Source of the DNA: Limnohabitans sp.
Lineage (GTDB): Bacteria > Pseudomonadota > Gammaproteobacteria > Burkholderiales > Burkholderiaceae_C
NCBI GenBank assembly: GCA_024641725.1
Contig: JAHECM010000048.1
Span: forward strand, 1-7,046
Length of the DNA: 7,046 nucleotides
Direction of reading: 5' to 3'
Position 1 is the first letter of the stretch. Each line of letters opens with the position of its first letter. Below, piece after piece: positions 6,360-7,046 of the stretch. Under the pieces are notes generated by a model that was not told where the DNA came from, made no database searches, and saw nothing but the letters and a program-made list of their open reading frames with translations. The translations under genes and the position numbers were made by a program.

Positions 6360-7046
6360 TCAGGCCAAGGCCAGAGAAATGTCGTGGCTGGGCACTTGGC
6401 GGTCAAAGGTCAGGCTTTGCTCCACGTGCAGCAGGTGCTCTTGCATCAGTTGCACGGCTTTGCTGCTGTCTTTTGCGGCCAGCGCGGCCACGATGGCTTC
6501 GTGCTCGTCGGTGGAGTGCTCGGCTTCGTTGCGCGACTGGTACATGAGGGTGATCAAAGCGCAGCGCGAGATCAGCTCGCCCAGCACCTGGGCCAGCACC
6601 CGGTTGCCCATCAACTCGGCCATGCGCACATGAAAGTCGCCCAGCAGCTCGGTGCGGCCGGGCACGTCGCCCTGGTTCACGGCGTCACGTTCTTGGGCAA
6701 TGTGCTCTTGCAGCGCCGTGATCTGCTCAGGCGTGACCTGCTGCACAAAAGCGCGGGTCATCTCGGCCTCCAGCATGCGGCGCACGGCAAACACCTGCTG
6801 GGCCTCTTCGACCGAGGGCGCGGCCACAAAAGCACCGCGTGCGGGTTCTAACTTGATCAGGCGGTTTTGCGCCAGCTGAAACAAAGCCTGGCGCACCAGG
6901 GTGCGCGAGACCCCAAAGTGGTCGGCCAGTTTTTGCTCGGCCAACTTCGATCCGGGCAGCAAACGGTGCTCCACGATGGCGCGGGTCAGGGCTTCAACAA
7001 TGGCGTGGGTGGTGGAGTTTTCCATTGGGGGCGGGTGGGTCAAGCG
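6360..7046 (-). CDS. GntR-family transcriptional regulator, FCD subfamily (5' end unresolved)
   Basis: DNA-binding regulator, first visible gene of the ureide operon. Numbering from the ATG at 7025 (221 residues): an N-terminal winged helix-turn-helix occupies about 6-70, with PGSKLAEQKLADHFGVSRT (24-42) followed by VRQALFQLAQ and the wing RGAFVAAP (63-70). The C-terminal all-helical FCD ligand domain spans about 76-205, with metal or ligand-binding histidines H132 (DFHVRMAEL), H175 (DEHEAI) and H197 (EHLLH). The last two are 22 residues apart, as usual for FCD proteins. The frame is open to the window edge. Neither the ATG at 7025 nor a TTG at 7043 has a visible ribosome site, so a start beyond the edge is possible. 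FCD regulators usually respond to small carboxylates. Here an intermediate such as allantoate or a ureidoglycolate-like acid is a reasonable guess. Repressor or activator action is not shown by the sequence. Confidence 0.92.
   Translation of the reverse strand, partial: RLTHPPPMENSTTHAIVEALTRAIVEHRLLPGSKLAEQKLADHFGVSRTLVRQALFQLAQNRLIKLEPARGAFVAAPSVEEAQQVFAVRRMLEAEMTRAFVQQVTPEQITALQEHIAQERDAVNQGDVPGRTELLGDFHVRMAELMGNRVLAQVLGELISRCALITLMYQSRNEAEHSTDEHEAIVAALAAKDSSKAVQLMQEHLLHVEQSLTFDRQVPSHDISLALA

Overview
The window looks like a GC-rich betaproteobacterial chromosome, most like Burkholderiales/Comamonadaceae. This placement is an inference from codon and base composition and from the gene set; nothing in the window fixes the species. 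Its main content is a purine (ureide) catabolic cluster read leftward on the minus strand. In transcription order it runs: a GntR/FCD-type regulator at the right edge (6360 to edge), a PuuE-type allantoinase (5376-6326), a fused OHCU decarboxylase/allantoate amidohydrolase (UraD-AllC, 3598-5373), and an ArgE/DapE-like M20 amidohydrolase of unknown substrate (2336-3601). The genes are tightly packed, with gaps of 33 nt and 2 nt and then a 4-nt ATGA overlap, as expected of one operon. At the far left, also on the minus strand, is the N-terminal 259 residues of an NCS2-type purine/xanthine/urate permease (1-777), which runs off the window.

The genes fit together as uptake plus ring breakdown. 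The permease would import a purine or its oxidised product. UraD would decarboxylate OHCU to S-allantoin, PuuE would open allantoin to allantoate, and AllC would hydrolyse allantoate with release of ammonia and CO2. The regulator probably senses a pathway intermediate. The urate-forming and urate-oxidising steps (xanthine dehydrogenase, uricase, HIU hydrolase) and a recognisable ureidoglycolate enzyme are not in the window. The M20 protein is a candidate for a late step, but its substrate cannot be read from sequence.

Between the operon end and the permease, on the plus strand, lies an unrelated gene: a stand-alone AAA ATPase with a C-terminal DUF4143/PD-(D/E)XK-like domain (1067-2275). Just upstream is an AT-rich patch (33% GC over 961-1030) carrying a 22-bp-periodic array of TCCAT/ATGGA half-sites, including a perfect TCCAT-A-ATGGA palindrome. 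This looks like an operator array for the ATPase gene and is the most distinctive non-coding structure here. The rest of the 778-1066 intergenic region holds the permease leader with a clear Shine-Dalgarno sequence and a TGTATACA palindrome that could be a GntR-type operator.

I see no tRNA, rRNA, CRISPR array, insertion sequence or convincing rho-independent terminator. I did not find a wholly new system. The points most worth a second look are the operator array, the altered metal site of the M20 protein, and the UraD-AllC fusion.
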